Shown: positions 12,001-22,368 of the stretch, piece after piece
How the letters are laid out: each line of letters opens with the position of its first letter
Numbering within the stretch: the first letter of the stretch is position 1
NCBI GenBank assembly: GCA_016748015.1
Contig: JAAOMT010000521.1
Coordinates: 249,024 to 313,023 of the forward strand
Reading direction: 5' to 3'
Source of the DNA: Geosiphon pyriformis
Lineage: Eukaryota; Glomeromycota; Glomeromycetes; Archaeosporales; Geosiphonaceae
Length of the DNA: 64,000 nucleotides
Made by a program: the position numbers and the translations under genes
The notes under the pieces: generated by a model
Database searches by the model: none
What the model saw: only the letters and a program-made list of their open reading frames with translations
What the model was told of the DNA's origin: nothing

Positions 12001-13706
12001 ATTATTGAAACCCAAGCTTCTCTTCAAGGCTCAGGAACCGATTCACCAACCAAACAGAAATTCAAGAGCACCAAAAGCATATCTAAAACAGATTTGTCAC
12101 AATGTTTCCATAATTCGTTAAAGATACCAGAAAGACCAGCCACTTTTCTATCAGGAAGATCCTTAACAACAGCTGACAACTCATCAAAACTAATCGAACA
12201 CATAACATCAGAGAAAGCACCATCAAACACATAATCCAGAGGCCGATATTGACGAATCCAATCTCCAGATAAGTCAGACACCACCTTACATCTTCTGGTC
12301 CATCCCTCCATAATTTCATCCACCTTAGACTTAACCAAACCAGGCTCTAAAATCAACTCATTTTCTACAACCAGATGATCTAGAACCACCTTGCAAAAAG
12401 GACGCTCCAAAACACTCCTAATGGTGTGACTCTTGTTCAGCTCAAAATTCTCTATTTTCTTACTAATAGCCTGTTTGATCGAAGATTTTTCAGCACGCCT
12501 GGATTCCAATAATTTGAAAAAGCAGTACAATTTCCTTGCTTTGGCCAGCACAGAACAAATAAGATCAAAATTAGATCCTGAAAGAAACAGAGACTTGACC
12601 ACCGATGCACCAAAGGAGTCAAGTCTGTGCCACACCTCCAACAAAGAAGCAAAACCATCACTAGAAACCAAACGCGAAGCCTTGACCAACTTAGAAACCA
12701 GCAGCTCCAGCTTATGAAACCTAGAAGAAGTCTTGGTAAATACGCTGTCAAAATCTTTGAACCATTTTTTCTTAAATGTATCACTCACTGAAAGAACCAT
12801 AATCTTGCGAACAATGTCCCATATAACGTCCACATCCAAAAATCTCACTGCCACGCCAAAAGCATCCAAAAACATAGAGACATTAGCAGCTAAAGCATCC
12901 TTGAACTCCAATCACTTAGCTTTATTGGCATCTTTGACGTTAAACTTCCAACGATCTCTATTCACTTGCTTGCGAAGAGAATTTAAATGCGTGTTCAAGA
13001 GTTCACCCAAACCCAAATCCACTGAAACAGCTTGATGGTCCATGTTAAAATGCCCACTGATATTCAAAACTTCACAATGCACTATTGCATTAACAAGACT
13101 TGAGGAGACAAACACGTAATCAATTGTTTTTTTAACACCCCTAGAATTTTCTCAAGTGGGCATTTTCGCCACTGGGCTACTGACCAAAGAATTGACCAGA
13201 CCCAAATCAAAGCATTTTTTGAAACTTGCACTTTTATGAGAACCATCCTCATTAAAATCACCCCCGAGAACGACAAAAGAAGATTCATTAACAGCCTTTG
13301 CAATAAGAGAGTTAATCTTATCAGCTTGAGAAAACCACACCACCGAAGAAGCACCAGCGTAGAGCCCCAGAATTGACACCGAAAGCTTATTCTTAAAGAG
13401 TAATCTAACAGACAGAAGCCAGCCAGGCACTTCAGAAACTTTGCATACATGTCTTGCCAAAGAAGAATCCATTACAACTGCCACACCAGCACTCAGATAT
13501 CCAGAATCCAAACCAGAGGTAAACACCCGAACACCATCAAACTTGTTGATAATCCAGGAACAAACCCTATCTTTCAACTTTGTTTCAGTAAAAATAGAAA
13601 CTAAATTGCCCATGTCCTTGTACCAATAAACTATATCTTCCTGTTTCGCAGAAATGTTCATGCTCCGAACATTACATGTAACAATCTTCCAAATCAAACT
13701 GGTCAT
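9021..13706 (-). pseudogene. LINE-A ORF2: endonuclease, RT, RNase H, Cys/His finger
   Basis: The ATG at 13706-13704 overlaps the ORF1 stop (ATGA). The AP-endonuclease block (13706 to about 12,920) shows TCNVRSMN, FTETKL, LGGDFNEDG and FNMDHQ, the usual Asn, Glu, Asp/Asn and His residues. The RT block includes DLPDRKVAGLSGI (about 12,150), NGLDQGEVFLPLLW (about 11,580) and the catalytic box FVDN at 11,404-11,393, which should be F-x-D-D. RNase H shows VYTDGSLSG, LTELQAIALALE, FSDSQAALDA and VKGHSDVSGNERADVLA (about 10,300-9,900). The finger CLFCDNIETLDHVFLC lies near 9,520-9,570, and the protein ends HIGI at 9021. Stops interrupt it at about 13,152, 12,912, 12,024, 11,450, 10,457 and 9,510, and the RT frame shifts near 12,000. 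Confidence 0.88.
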
Positions 13707-15757
13707 TGAGAAGATGAGAGAACTGAAGAACCCAAACCAGAACACAACATATTCAATCTAGCCAAAACTGAGCCAACTGATGCATCCAAAACCATCAACT
13801 TTGACTCTAAACCACCAACCTTGGCAGTCAGAACCTTCGAATGACTGGAACCAAAATTAGGACTAGTATCATCAATAGTTGGGCAAAGAAAAGGAGATGT
13901 TGCCAATGGAACATCCAGTGCCATATCCAAATCCATGCATGAGGCCAGAAAAGCAGACGCAACAGGATGGGAGATGAGAGAAGAAGACACCGAAGATACC
14001 ACTTCAATACAGCCCAGTTTTTTCACAATGGCAGAAACTCGGTCTGTCAAAAGCTCCAAAGAGCATTCCAAAGACGCCATCCAATTGCACAAACCAGAGA
14101 TATCAAAAGGGGAGGATACTACTGAGACAGATTCAGCACCGAAATTTGCACCAACACCAGAAGGACCTGAAGGAACCACACGAGAAGGAGGGCCACCAGC
14201 AACTTGGGCCCATGTCTTGCCACCAAAGGAAACTGGGTGAGCGATAGGAGCCTGCTTTTTCTTATATACATTAGTCAGACAAACTCAATCTTGAGAAGTT
14301 ACCACCCACTTACTGCGAGCACCAGAATTTTTACCCATAGAACAAACACCAGAAACATGACCAAACTGTTTACACACTACACAACAGGCCAAAGAGAGAC
14401 CAGCCCAACGCAAACTCGCACCCTTAAAAACTGGAACTGAACCAATAGCAGCCAACTTGGACGTCTTACTTTCAAAACAAATCACAGCACACCAATCACA
14501 AACATATGAAGTTGGATTACAGCCAATATAACAAGTTCTCCCACCATAAGCCTCCACTAATCCAGACAAATCATGGGTGGTGATGCCAACTGGAAGAGTG
14601 TAAAGCAATGCCTGATGGTGATCCCTATATATTCATGTTTGTTTATCAATACTTGCCTTTGCCATGCGAACAGAATCCTTTCCCATAAGCACAAACCATC
14701 TAGCTGTGACCAAATCAGCTATCTTAGATGATTCATATTCCATTAGAGCCTTTTGCCAAAGACCAATAAGCTGCACTTTGATTGAAATGATCTTGCCAAA
14801 CTTGGAGAACACTGCCTCAATCGCTGATTTAGAAAGATCCACTGGGATTTCCTTGATGATCACTTCCCAATCTGAACGGCTGTTTACTTTTCTTAGATCA
14901 TCATTTACCAAAATTTTTTCACTGATTGCCATCTCCCTTGCCTTAATCAAACTTTTTTCAGATGTAAATAATGATCTTATTATTCCTGGAAATTTTGAGG
15001 GAGTCGAAGCTCCCCCAAATCCATCAATTTGATAAAAGATTTTTTTCACAGCCATTAATTTGTCAATATCTGTCTTTCCAGGCACTGCCGAAATCTCAAT
15101 ATCTAAGGCAAATGATTTAACTAGTTCAAAATTTCTATTTTTCATGACACGTGACTTAACTGCCAGCAAGCGCTTGGAACCAGAGAATTTCGGGGATGGA
15201 AGTATTATGGCGTCCTCATCATTACTTATTTTGTTAAAAGCAGGAGGTTTTGGCGGTTGGCTCAGCATGTAAGTCACAGTCCTTGTCATCCTTGGAATGA
15301 CATCGTTTACCATATCGTTAGTGTTCAAGGCATTTAAATCCACATAACTCATTTCCTCTGCAACCATGTTTTTTAAGTTTTCCATATCTGAGATCTCGCT
15401 GACACTATTACTGTTGCTTTCCACATTACTGCCCCAGGATTTCTTACGTTCTATTCTGTCAGCACCCAAAATGCCTATAGAGAGAGAACCAGCTGACGAA
15501 TCCACCATCCTCTCAGTGACTTCAGGCTTTCTTGGCTTCTTGTATGACGCACCACAAGAGTGGACACCCTCAACATGCTTCTTGCTTCTAATGCCAGACC
15601 AGGTCTCCAACCCAGTCAAACCAGACCCAGAACCATCAGCAAAAGAGCTTGCCGGTTCCATAGCAGTGAACAAAAAGGTATTGAAAGAAATAACGAAAAA
15701 ACAAAAAGGGAAAAGAGAAAAGGGAAGCGTATTTCTCTGGCTATTCAATGCTTTCAT
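13703..15757 (-). pseudogene. LINE-A ORF1: nucleic-acid-binding Gag-like protein
   Basis: The frame runs from 15757 to the TGA at 13705-13703 with only two in-frame stops, both TGA: about 14,633 (KQT*IYRDHHQ) and 14,285 (TSQD*VCLTN). Each is one C:G to T:A change from TGG or CGA. The middle has an RRM-like stretch (IEAVFSKFGKIISIKVQLIG). A CCHC zinc knuckle, CVVCKQFGHVSGVC, lies near 14,340-14,380. A Ser/Val-rich tail with a coiled segment follows. A more likely start than the first Met is MEPASSFADGSG, about 32 codons downstream. ORF1 of this type packages LINE RNA. Confidence 0.85.
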
Positions 15758-15790
15758 TGTGACTAGGGGATCAATGAAAGAAAAATAATT

Positions 15791-16688
15791 CTTAATTTAT
15801 GATTAAAAATAAAATACTAAAAAAAAAACTTTTTTTTTTATACATTCTAAATTTCTTAAAAAGTTAAATTTTAAATAAAGTTTTTTTGTTTTTTTATATA
15901 TTTTAAGTTAATGATTTTATATTATTTTTTTTGAATATAAAACTGCTATTAATAGTTTAATTATAAAAAAAAAAAAAAATTTGGTATTAATTTAACTATT
16001 ATAGATTTGGCTATTAAAAAAAAACAAAAGAATAAAATCTTAAAAAAATTTAATATATTGGTGTTTTTATACTTTTGATTACTTATTTAATTGGTAAATT
16101 AATTGGTTTAAATGTTAAAAATACTATAAAATTTAAGAACATAATATAAAAAAATAATACTTAATAAAAAAAACCAATTTTTAATTTAATAATAAAAATA
16201 AAACTGATTTTAAAAATATAAATTTAATTCTTAAAGATCTATAAATAATTATGAAACATATTTTTAAAAAGCTTTTTAGTAAAATAAATTATAGTTTTAA
16301 TAATAATAATATTCTGAATAAATTTACTTCTTTTTTCTTTTTTTAAAAAATTTTAATCAATATTTTGTTTATAAATTATTTGTTTTAAATATTAATTTTT
16401 TAATAATTAATAAGAATTTATTTCAAAATAAAGTAAAATTTATTAAAAAATTATTTTTAAGTATCAATAATTTTGAAAGAATTTTTATCTTTTTAAAATT
16501 TAATAAAATTATTTATATTATATTTATTTTTAAATCTAGTATAATTAAAGTGATAAATTTGACAAAAAATATTAATATAATAATAAATAACAATTTTAAA
16601 TATTCAATAAATAATTATATAAATCAAACTGTAATAATTAAAAAAAATTTAATAAAAACAACTAAAATAACTGTATATATTATATAGA
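15791..16688. other. AT-saturated spacer between two LINEs
   Basis: About 900 bp of nearly pure A/T with homopolymer runs and no ORF. I see no LTR end, zinc-knuckle codons or RT motif. It may be very old transposon sequence eroded past recognition. Confidence 0.5.
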
Positions 16689-16934
16689 TTTTTTTATTAC
16701 TTTTAATGAGTGAGATCCAAACACTATTTAGTACAATACATCATACAAGTAATTTAAACTAGGTGTAAATCATGTATTTTCTATATATCACCAGCCATTT
16801 AGGCTAGTCAAAACAACACTAAGTGTCTATATAAACCAAAATCTTACTATTCAAACCCGAAAAAAACCTAAAAAATTTACATAACTTAAAACTAACACCA
16901 AAAGCATCAACAAAAAATGACAAAAAAAGCTCAG
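16689..16934 (-). mobile_element. LINE-B 3' end (fragment 1 of 3)
   Basis: The run of T at 16689-16695 followed by AATGAGTGAGATCCAAACAC aligns with the LINE-A 3' UTR at 8,903-9,140, with many differences mostly of C/G to T/A type. The fragment ends abruptly at 16934, where E1 begins. The LINE resumes at 27115 after E1. Confidence 0.85.
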
Positions 16935-17964
16935 TGTTACACGAGTAGAAAAATCAATCCAAAGTTATGAAGAAACATGACCAAAACGTGACATAACACA
17001 GAATAATGCGCAATAACATTGGATAATGCGTTATAATGTTGGATAACGTGTTATAATGCAGGATAACACAAAATAACATGTAATAACGTCAGATAATGTG
17101 TTATAACATAGGATAACTAGCGATAACGTAGAAAAACGAAACAATAACAGAAACAACAAAGCAATAGCTAGTAATAGCGAGACAATTGAAAGCAATCCTG
17201 TAAAACCAAAAGAATGTATAAAAGCAAGTAGTTATAGAAGTGAGAAAAGAGAAAGAAGAAAAAAATAGATATGAACCTCTAGACCAGAAATTAAAATATC
17301 CATACCTCTTCATCCTTTATTATCTTCCCTATTTCATCTTCTGAAATAAAATAATTATTAAAAGAAATCAGAATCACGAATTCATGTTCTCAAACTTTGT
17401 GAAATTTACGTAAATTAACTCTTGTCTCATACCTCTGTTCTAGAACAGATGCTCTTAGCATAACCGCCTCGAACCTATTAACAATTTGGATCAATTGCTT
17501 TTGATCATGGCAATTGATGATACTAATTTATCTTTTCTCTCTTTTCTTTTTTTTTTTTCTTTTTTTGTCTTATTTTTTGTGGAGCGGCAACATAGTAAAA
17601 TCAACTATCTGGGAATAGACTTCGTGATAGCCTGATAAAAGAGAGAAGCTTCCCCTAAGTTTTGGATATTAACATTATCTTGTTAGCTTACCAGAAGAGC
17701 AAAAAGACAACACCAGACCCTAACGACTGCGCTTGTTAGTTCAGAGAAGAAAGCTCATATTTATGAAAAATATTGCAATCGACAAAAAACAAACTCTGTG
17801 CCTTATAACCAAAGAACTCAACAGGTAAAATTCACATCCAGGAATAGACCTTCAGAGACTGATAATCAAGACTAAGCCAACAGAATTATGCAGAAAACAC
17901 ATCATCAATAATTGAGAGCACCAAACGTTATTATTTCCTATACCCACCAAGTTTACCCGTAACA
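16935..17964 (+). repeat. E1 5' LTR
   Basis: Starts TGTTACACGAG and ends TTTACCCGTAACA. The first third (about 16,990-17,130) is an array of imperfect repeats built on GGATAAC-GTTATAAC-like palindromes, each about 20 bp. The second half carries features shared with the other LTRs: hairpin CAATTGC/GCAATTG at 17492-17516, a C/T-rich run, and the pair CTGATAAAAG...CTTACCAG. There is no ORF. Confidence 0.92.
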
Positions 17965-17966
17965 TT

Positions 17967-17984
17967 TGGTGCTCCCTGTAAGGT
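17967..17984 (+). promoter_or_regulatory. E1 primer-binding site
   Basis: Two bases after the LTR comes TGGTGCTCCCTGTAAG, complementary to the 3' end of a tRNA ending ...GGGAGCACCA. E2, E3 and E5 have the same TGGTGCTC start at the same distance. I cannot name the tRNA from the window. Confidence 0.7.
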
Positions 17985-18026
17985 TATAAATCCACAGAAA
18001 CAGAGCACTCCCAAAAATACATAAAA

Positions 18027-19670
18027 GTGGCGACTATTGAAACAATAGGAAAGGACCACTCCTTGTATGGAAAAACACTATTTCAATACTTTCGAAAAGA
18101 CCTAGGAATACCAGCAGGAACCACTTACACAGAAAGTGATTTTTGTAACTATATCAACGCAAAAATCGACTGCTTGTTAGACTGCACAACTGATACAGGA
18201 GGACTTGGAGAACAAATTCATCAAAGCTTACTAGGGTACTCAACAGCCACGACTACTCAAGCAATTGCTGAAACTCTGCGCATAATTGATACAAACATTA
18301 AATATTACGTGGCACAACGATTCCCTCAAGTACAACAACCAGTGGAATCTGACTCTAAGGAATACGAAAATGAATCCAACAACCTTGTAACTGTCCAAGT
18401 CAAGTCCACAGTTAACAAGAAACCAAGAGTTCTCTCCCCAACAACTCCATCATACCATCAGACAGCCCAAAGTAGAATTGTATTCAACCCACCCTTGGAA
18501 ACCCAGTCGGAAATACCACGAACTCCTAGAAATCCACACCCTTGAAATCAACACAGTTGGACCAAATCACTAGGAGAATATGGATTGCTGTTTGGAAATC
18601 TTACCCCAGCAGCCGGTCAAACAAAAGGAAACCCGTCAACTTAGGAACAGCCACCAGCACAAAACCTAGCAGAATCAGCATCTCCCCTGATGGAAGAAAC
18701 AGCTATCTTACAACCTATTGGTTCAAGTGACAAAAAAAAGCAACCAGCATTAGCACCCAGAGAACACTCAAATACGCGGACACTAATCCTTTTAAACATA
18801 ACCAGTAACACCCCACCCATTAATCAGATTATGGCTTACCGGGATATCGCTAAATTGGAAAAATTCTCTGGTAAAGAAGATAATGCATATTCTTGGATCG
18901 CGGATGCCGAGAAAGCAATTACCACTAATGGTTGGAATGACAACCACACAGTTTAGGCACTGCCATTCTTTCTGACCAGAACCACCAATTCATGATACCG
19001 GAGTCTGGCAAAAAAGCCTACCTCCTTTACCGAGTTTAAACTTGCATTTCTGCAATACTTCTGTGACCCCAATACATTAATCCGATTGCAGAATCAATTC
19101 AGCATAATTAAACAAAAAGATCATGAAGCAGTAACTACTTATTTTGGACGATTCAATCAAATCTTGCGTCAAATATTAGCTATCGAAAGGGACTACTACA
19201 CTACGGCGCAAGTTCTTAATCAATTCATTAAAAGATTGCAGAGTAGTATTCTAAGATCTGTAAGACTCCGCCATCCGACCAGTTTACAAGACGCCGTCAC
19301 TCTTACTCACAATTTTGAGTCTGCAAAACAAGAAGTGAACCATACCCAAGCCATTAATTTAGCTATTAACAGAACCTCTAATATCAATGCAAAGATAACC
19401 CAATTGAGTGAAAAACTAACTCAGAAAATTGAGGGATTCTTAGCTGGAACTACAGGAACTTACCAACCACTCCAATGGAGAGAAAATAACAACAACAGCA
19501 GATACTCACAGCAACAGAACCATCAGCAACAGCAACAACCTTGGAGATCCGATCCCTGCAACTGCTACTACTGGCAGAAACCTAGACACATTGCCCATGA
19601 CTGCAGAAAGAAGATCATAGACCAAAATCAAGGAAACCCATACCAGCAACCAGATATCAGTAAAACATGA
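18027..19670 (+). pseudogene. E1 gag
   Basis: The frame starts at GTG (18027; VATIETIGKDHS), with no nearby in-frame ATG. An N-terminal helical part runs to about 18,545. After a frame break comes the capsid-like region from about 18,830 (MAYRDIAKLEKFSGKEDN), with AVTTYFGRFNQILRQI and FIKRLQSSILRSV, then a Gln/Asn-rich stretch. The zinc knuckle near 19,560 is broken: CYYWQKPRHIAHDC has W where the second Cys belongs. A TAG replaces CAG after HTV (18,954). The homologous E2 knuckle is intact. Confidence 0.85.
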
Positions 19671-19972
19671 TACCCCAATATTCTATACCTTAGAATCAAC
19701 CGCCCCTATATGCACAACAAGTTCCATACACTCAACCACTGTCTCAGAATTATTATCAACCACCACCAATGACACAAGCAATCTTTCACTATCAAACTTC
19801 CCTTTATAGTCTGTCCAGACCTCAAGCTATAGACTATAATCAGGGATGGAGAAATTCCAACAACAATCAGGTGCAAACCAACAGTAGACTATCTTAACCA
19901 ATCCCTCATAGTCCTGCCCAATTTCGACCAACACCAACTGGATATCCGAATCAAGCTTCCTATCTCGGTCTT

Positions 19973-20500
19973 ATGGAAGACCAGGGTTTTGATAAATCTA
20001 CACCTGTGGAAGAGGGGAATATAGAACAAATCTCCCAATCTTCCAAGCAAACAAAAAGCAATATCCTACCAGCCACTATTACTGAAGACACCACTCTAGC
20101 CACTATATTTTCTTTTGACATCAATAATTTGAACACACATAGCCTTTTTAGTGGAGCAGCCATCAATCAGGATAAACCAATAACAGCCCTATATACCAAT
20201 GCCAGAGTCGGAGGAATAGACATTAAATTAATTCTGAATAGCATATCAGCCGGTAGCATAATCACAAAGCAGCTCATGGACCAACTAGGTCGCTGAGTAG
20301 ACTGTGCTACTACTGTCTGGATCATTACAGCGGATGGGAACACAAAAACCCAATAGGAAAAATTGACAACTTCCCCTTCAAGATTAATGGAATCCAAATC
20401 CCTACCAAAGTACTCATCATAGAAGCTACTCAATATCAAGCTCTAATAAAAAATGACTGGTTGTCAAAAGCCAATGCTACTCTCGACTGGAACACCTAAG
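19973..20500 (+). pseudogene. E1 retropepsin-like protease
   Basis: The protease core reads ALYTNARVGGIDIKLILNS, then AGSIITKQLMDQLG. The catalytic D-S/T-G triad has become N-S-I (AAT for GAT), so this copy cannot be active. E2 and E5 keep the Asp at this place. The frame then stops and shifts at about 20,294. Residual coding (TKVLIIEATQYQALIKNDWL) continues to about 20,500. Confidence 0.82.
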
Positions 20501-20607
20501 AACTTCAACTCACGTTTAATGGACAGCATGCCCAAGTCCCAGCTACATGCAGACACTTTAAAAACCAACATACCGAAGAACCTCTTATTGAATTCGAAGA
20601 CACATTA

Positions 20608-21580
20608 ATGCCACCAACCATCAAGACCTATCAGGTTTCATGGACAGATGATTATCGAACTGAACTACCTCCACCACCAACCTGGAAAAAAAAAAGAAAA
20701 GGCAGAGCCGAAGAAAAACCCCAATCGTCATTACTAGGATATGTAATCTTGGACCAAAGAAACTTATTTTACCAACTCCCAAGACTAATATGTGTCGATT
20801 GTGGGAAAAAACTATCCACTATGGGTGCATGTATCGGGGACAACAAAGAATGGCCCACCACCACCAAATACTATTGCAGGCCTTGTTTACTGAAAAGATT
20901 TGGACGACCAAAATGACAAGGCAAGTGGAACCACATGCCATGTCTCGCATGTGGCGAAATTCTGCCAGATGAAGGACTCTGGAATGATGTGCCTGGCAGA
21001 GGAGGAACATGCGACAAGGCTTGTTAATACACCATATTAATCAACAATTGGGTATGGAAGGGAACTCCCATCGAGGACACTTGGAAACAAGCACTCAACA
21101 GGCTAGACAGTTATCCACATGATGACCACGAAATCTGGAGAATAGCAAGCGCCAAAGCTGAAGGTGCCATGACCAAAGAAATACGAGAAATTAAGGACAA
21201 CCCTTAGACACCCAAATATACTGGACCCAACTACCCTGAGGATGATTTCTTCACAGATGACCCAGATGCATTTCAGAACCAATATCAGGAATTGGCCCCG
21301 ACTCGTGAGGAACAGGAGCAAAGGTTGGCCGATTTGAATACTAAACTATGTGATCACTGTTTGATCCCCTGTTACTTCCAGTACTGCGATAAATGTGATC
21401 TCATGTTCAATCCACCTCCAAAAATACTGTTTCCAATCACCGAACTACCTGAACCTGAAGAAGAGGTATTGATCACCGAGAACATGTCGTTTCAAGATCC
21501 AACTGAGGATACTGAAACAGAACAGTATTTCACGTATTCTGACCTCTCCAAAGAACTAGAGCTAAAATAGTACAGTGACA
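20608..21580 (+). pseudogene. E1 bipartite Cys-rich domain between protease and dUTPase
   Basis: The first zinc-like cluster begins LICVDCGKKLSTMGAC (about 20,785), continues YYCRPCLLKRFGRPK, then PCLACGEILPDEGLW and TCDKAC. A linker rich in acidic residues leads to a second cluster at about 21,345, LCDHCLIPCYFQYCDKCDLM. The same two clusters in the same order occur in E2 and E5, so this is a conserved part of the polyprotein. It is not the gag zinc knuckle. Its function is unknown; metal binding is inferred from the CxxC pairs. Confidence 0.75.
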
Positions 21581-22100
21581 ACAAGGAAGGAATCTGCTCT
21601 GAAAAAGCGCATGACACTGATGCTGGTTTCGACCTATAATATCCTGGACAATTACCCATCATTATAGCCCCACATTCCCTCGTAAAAATAGATCTTAAGA
21701 TAGTGTTAGAAATTTCTGTTAATACAATAGTACAAGTTGTCTCTCAATTTAGTCTAGCCAAGAAAAAAATTGACATAAAAGGAGAAATCATTGATGCTGG
21801 TTACATGGAAAACATCATTGTGATGCTACAGAACAATTCGAACAGACTCTACAAAATAGAATTACAAGAAAAAATTGCCCAAGCTATTTTCTTATCCCTA
21901 GTCAAAATACCCCAATTAACCCCAGTAACAACCCAAGAAGAGTTAGACTTCACTGCCCAAGAAATCAACAGGTTTGGATCAAGTAAAAAAGGAAACATAC
22001 CAGTTAATTTCACAGAGGAAGACAGTAACCAGATAGAATTTATCCACACTGACACCATTATCTCCATTTCCCCATACTGACAATACATCCTCAAGGTGAA
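21560..22100 (+). pseudogene. E1 dUTPase domain
   Basis: Trimeric-dUTPase motifs appear in order. Motif 1 is AHDTDAGFDL (21,607-21,636, then a stop). A motif 2 relic is SQFSLAKKKIDIKG. Motif 3 is GEIIDAGYMENI, with the catalytic-type Asp. Motif 4 is EKIAQAIFLSLV and a motif 5 relic is INRFGSSKKGN. dUTPases hydrolyse dUTP and keep uracil out of new DNA. The domain lies before RT, unlike the usual retroviral positions. Several motif residues and the reading frame are lost. Confidence 0.82.
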
Positions 22101-22368
22101 TCGAAAGATCAAAAATTAAGCCTTATTATTCGAAGCCAGTTCCAAAATCTGTTCCTTAGCCAATGTTGCTAATCTATACCTACCAGCCAAAGCCCATAAA
22201 CACTTCAAAATTCCCATCCACAACCCAACAGAAGATGTTATTAAAATCCTCAAAGAGACCCTCGTCAGTTCCATATCCGCAGATAGTCAGAATCCTAAAA
22301 AACCCCAATTCATTCCAGATTTCACACAATTATTCTTATTCTGTGACATTACCTCACAAGTATGGAAT

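Larger units (their letters stand above)
8885..15790 (-). mobile_element. LINE-A, near-complete non-LTR retrotransposon
   Basis: This is a minus-strand non-LTR element. Its 3' tail appears as 18 T at 8885-8902, and its 5' end lies just beyond the ORF1 start (about 15,790, where sequence turns A/T-rich). It encodes ORF1 (zinc knuckle, RRM-like region) and ORF2 (AP endonuclease, reverse transcriptase, RNase H, C-terminal Cys/His finger). The ORFs overlap at ATGA. Several stop codons and one frameshift make it inactive, yet its base composition is much less eroded than LINE-B, so it is probably younger. I could not define a convincing target-site duplication. The C-terminal RNase H and finger resemble I/R1-like clades, but the clade cannot be settled by eye. 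Confidence 0.9.

Noticed and set aside
9081-14440. Several plus-strand open frames over LINE-A
   Set aside because: They are shadows of the minus-strand ORF1 and ORF2, lack any domain, and are rich in Thr/Ser/Lys typical of antisense translation.
15791-16688. Mitochondrial or plastid-derived insertion because of extreme A/T content
   Set aside because: No organellar gene, rRNA or intron core was recognisable, and similar A/T saturation at 45,590-47,375 is demonstrably transposon-derived.
16990-17130. Regular short repeats resembling a CRISPR array
   Set aside because: Unit length and spacing vary, units are imperfect palindromes without unique spacers, the array recurs in the other LTR of the same element, and the organism is eukaryotic.
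17965-17985. A tRNA gene at the LTR junction
   Set aside because: Only the stretch complementary to a tRNA 3' end is present. No anticodon or T/D arms can be folded around it, so it is a primer-binding site.
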